Source of the DNA: Amphritea balenae
Lineage (GTDB): Bacteria; Pseudomonadota; Gammaproteobacteria; Pseudomonadales; Balneatricaceae
DNA: 64,000 nucleotides
Reading direction: 5' to 3'
Assembly: GCF_003858655.1 (NCBI RefSeq)
Contig: NZ_RQXV01000016.1
Span: 17,870 to 81,869 of the forward strand
The position numbers were made by a program, and so were the translations under genes. Below the pieces are notes generated by a model. That model worked only from the letters and a program-made list of their open reading frames with translations. It was not told the origin of the DNA and made no database searches. Positions within the stretch are counted from its first letter, which is position 1. Each line of letters begins with the position of its first letter. This document shows positions 63,812-64,000 of this stretch, piece by piece.

Positions 63812-63885
63812 GAGTACGGGACTCGAACCCGCGACCTCTCATTGCCGAAACAGTGACAGGCCCCAACCACGAAACTTAACACTCC
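63812..63885 (-). pseudogene. Decayed tRNA-Asp copy with intact T-arm
   Basis: GGAGTG at the start and GTCGCGGGTTCGAGTCCCGT at the 3' part match tRNA-Asp, and CCTGTCAC survives in the middle, but the D-arm and anticodon stem are lost. A hairpin sits nine bases upstream as for the intact copies. Confidence 0.65.
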
Positions 63886-63916
63886 GCAGTGGCTGAAGCT
63901 TTCGCTTCATACTTAG

Positions 63917-63992
63917 TGGTGGGCGTGGAGAGGCTCGAACTCCCGACATTCGCCTTGTAAGGGCGACGCTCTCCCAACTGAGCTACACGCCC
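63917..63992 (-). tRNA. tRNA-Val (anticodon UAC), second copy
   Basis: 76 bases, same sequence as 63506-63581 with the same flanking bases, so a local duplication. The cluster continues beyond the right edge of the window. Confidence 0.96.
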
Positions 63993-64000
63993 ACTAAGTA

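Overview
The window looks like an ordinary chromosomal stretch of a marine gammaproteobacterium of the Oceanospirillales/Pseudomonadales type. This is inferred from gene order: an aspS-ruv-tol-pal-queC-tRNA-Lys-nadA block and a pepN-yeaC-DUF2797-rhomboid-phosphoesterase-nadK block, both resembling Pseudomonas synteny, plus recCBD, PhaJ-like and several GGDEF genes. Base composition is fairly even, and no prophage, CRISPR array or intact insertion sequence is visible. Most of the sequence is housekeeping; the unusual signals are in non-coding DNA.

Layout. 1-7.3 kb: a cut-off unknown gene, a PilZ / NAD-kinase-like pair, pdxB, a WGR-domain protein, an orphan trpB, and an hpaD-type ring-cleavage dioxygenase beside an AraC-type regulator with a tandem 21-bp repeat between them. 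7.6-16.5 kb: a large membrane GGDEF-EAL protein, a MazG-like pyrophosphohydrolase, topB, thiol-redox proteins, a 263-bp MITE-like element, an SH3 membrane protein and a cyclic-nucleotide-binding protein. 16.5-25.3 kb: recC-recB-recD. 25.4-32.9 kb: a chemoreceptor, a promoter-terminator pair suggesting an sRNA, an MFS transporter, an acyl-CoA dehydrogenase and a PhaJ-like hydratase. 33-46 kb: nadA, tRNA-Lys with repeated tail copies, queC, cpoB-pal-tolBARQ, a DksA-like protein, ruvB-ruvA-(TRIC channel)-ruvC, aspS and an FmdB-like protein. 46-54 kb: HIT protein, a frameshifted acyltransferase, truncated hemoglobin, flavin reductase-like protein, GGDEF, hemerythrin, HAD phosphatase and Schlafen/AlbA protein. 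54-63 kb: pepN to nadK, a PLP enzyme, a 29-codon acidic ORF and a PAS-GGDEF protein. 63.4-64 kb: a tRNA-Asp/tRNA-Val cluster with decayed tRNA-Asp copies.

How the genes work together. recBCD, ruvABC and topB cover double-strand break repair and junction processing. Tol-Pal maintains the envelope. nadA, NAD kinase and the NAD-kinase-like protein touch NAD(P) supply. Three GGDEF proteins and one PilZ protein form part of a c-di-GMP network. I did not find one clear new multi-gene system. The best leads are the sRNA candidate, the tRNA-Lys tail repeats, the AraC-type operator at hpaD, the acidic micro-ORF, the MITE-like element and the decaying tRNA array.
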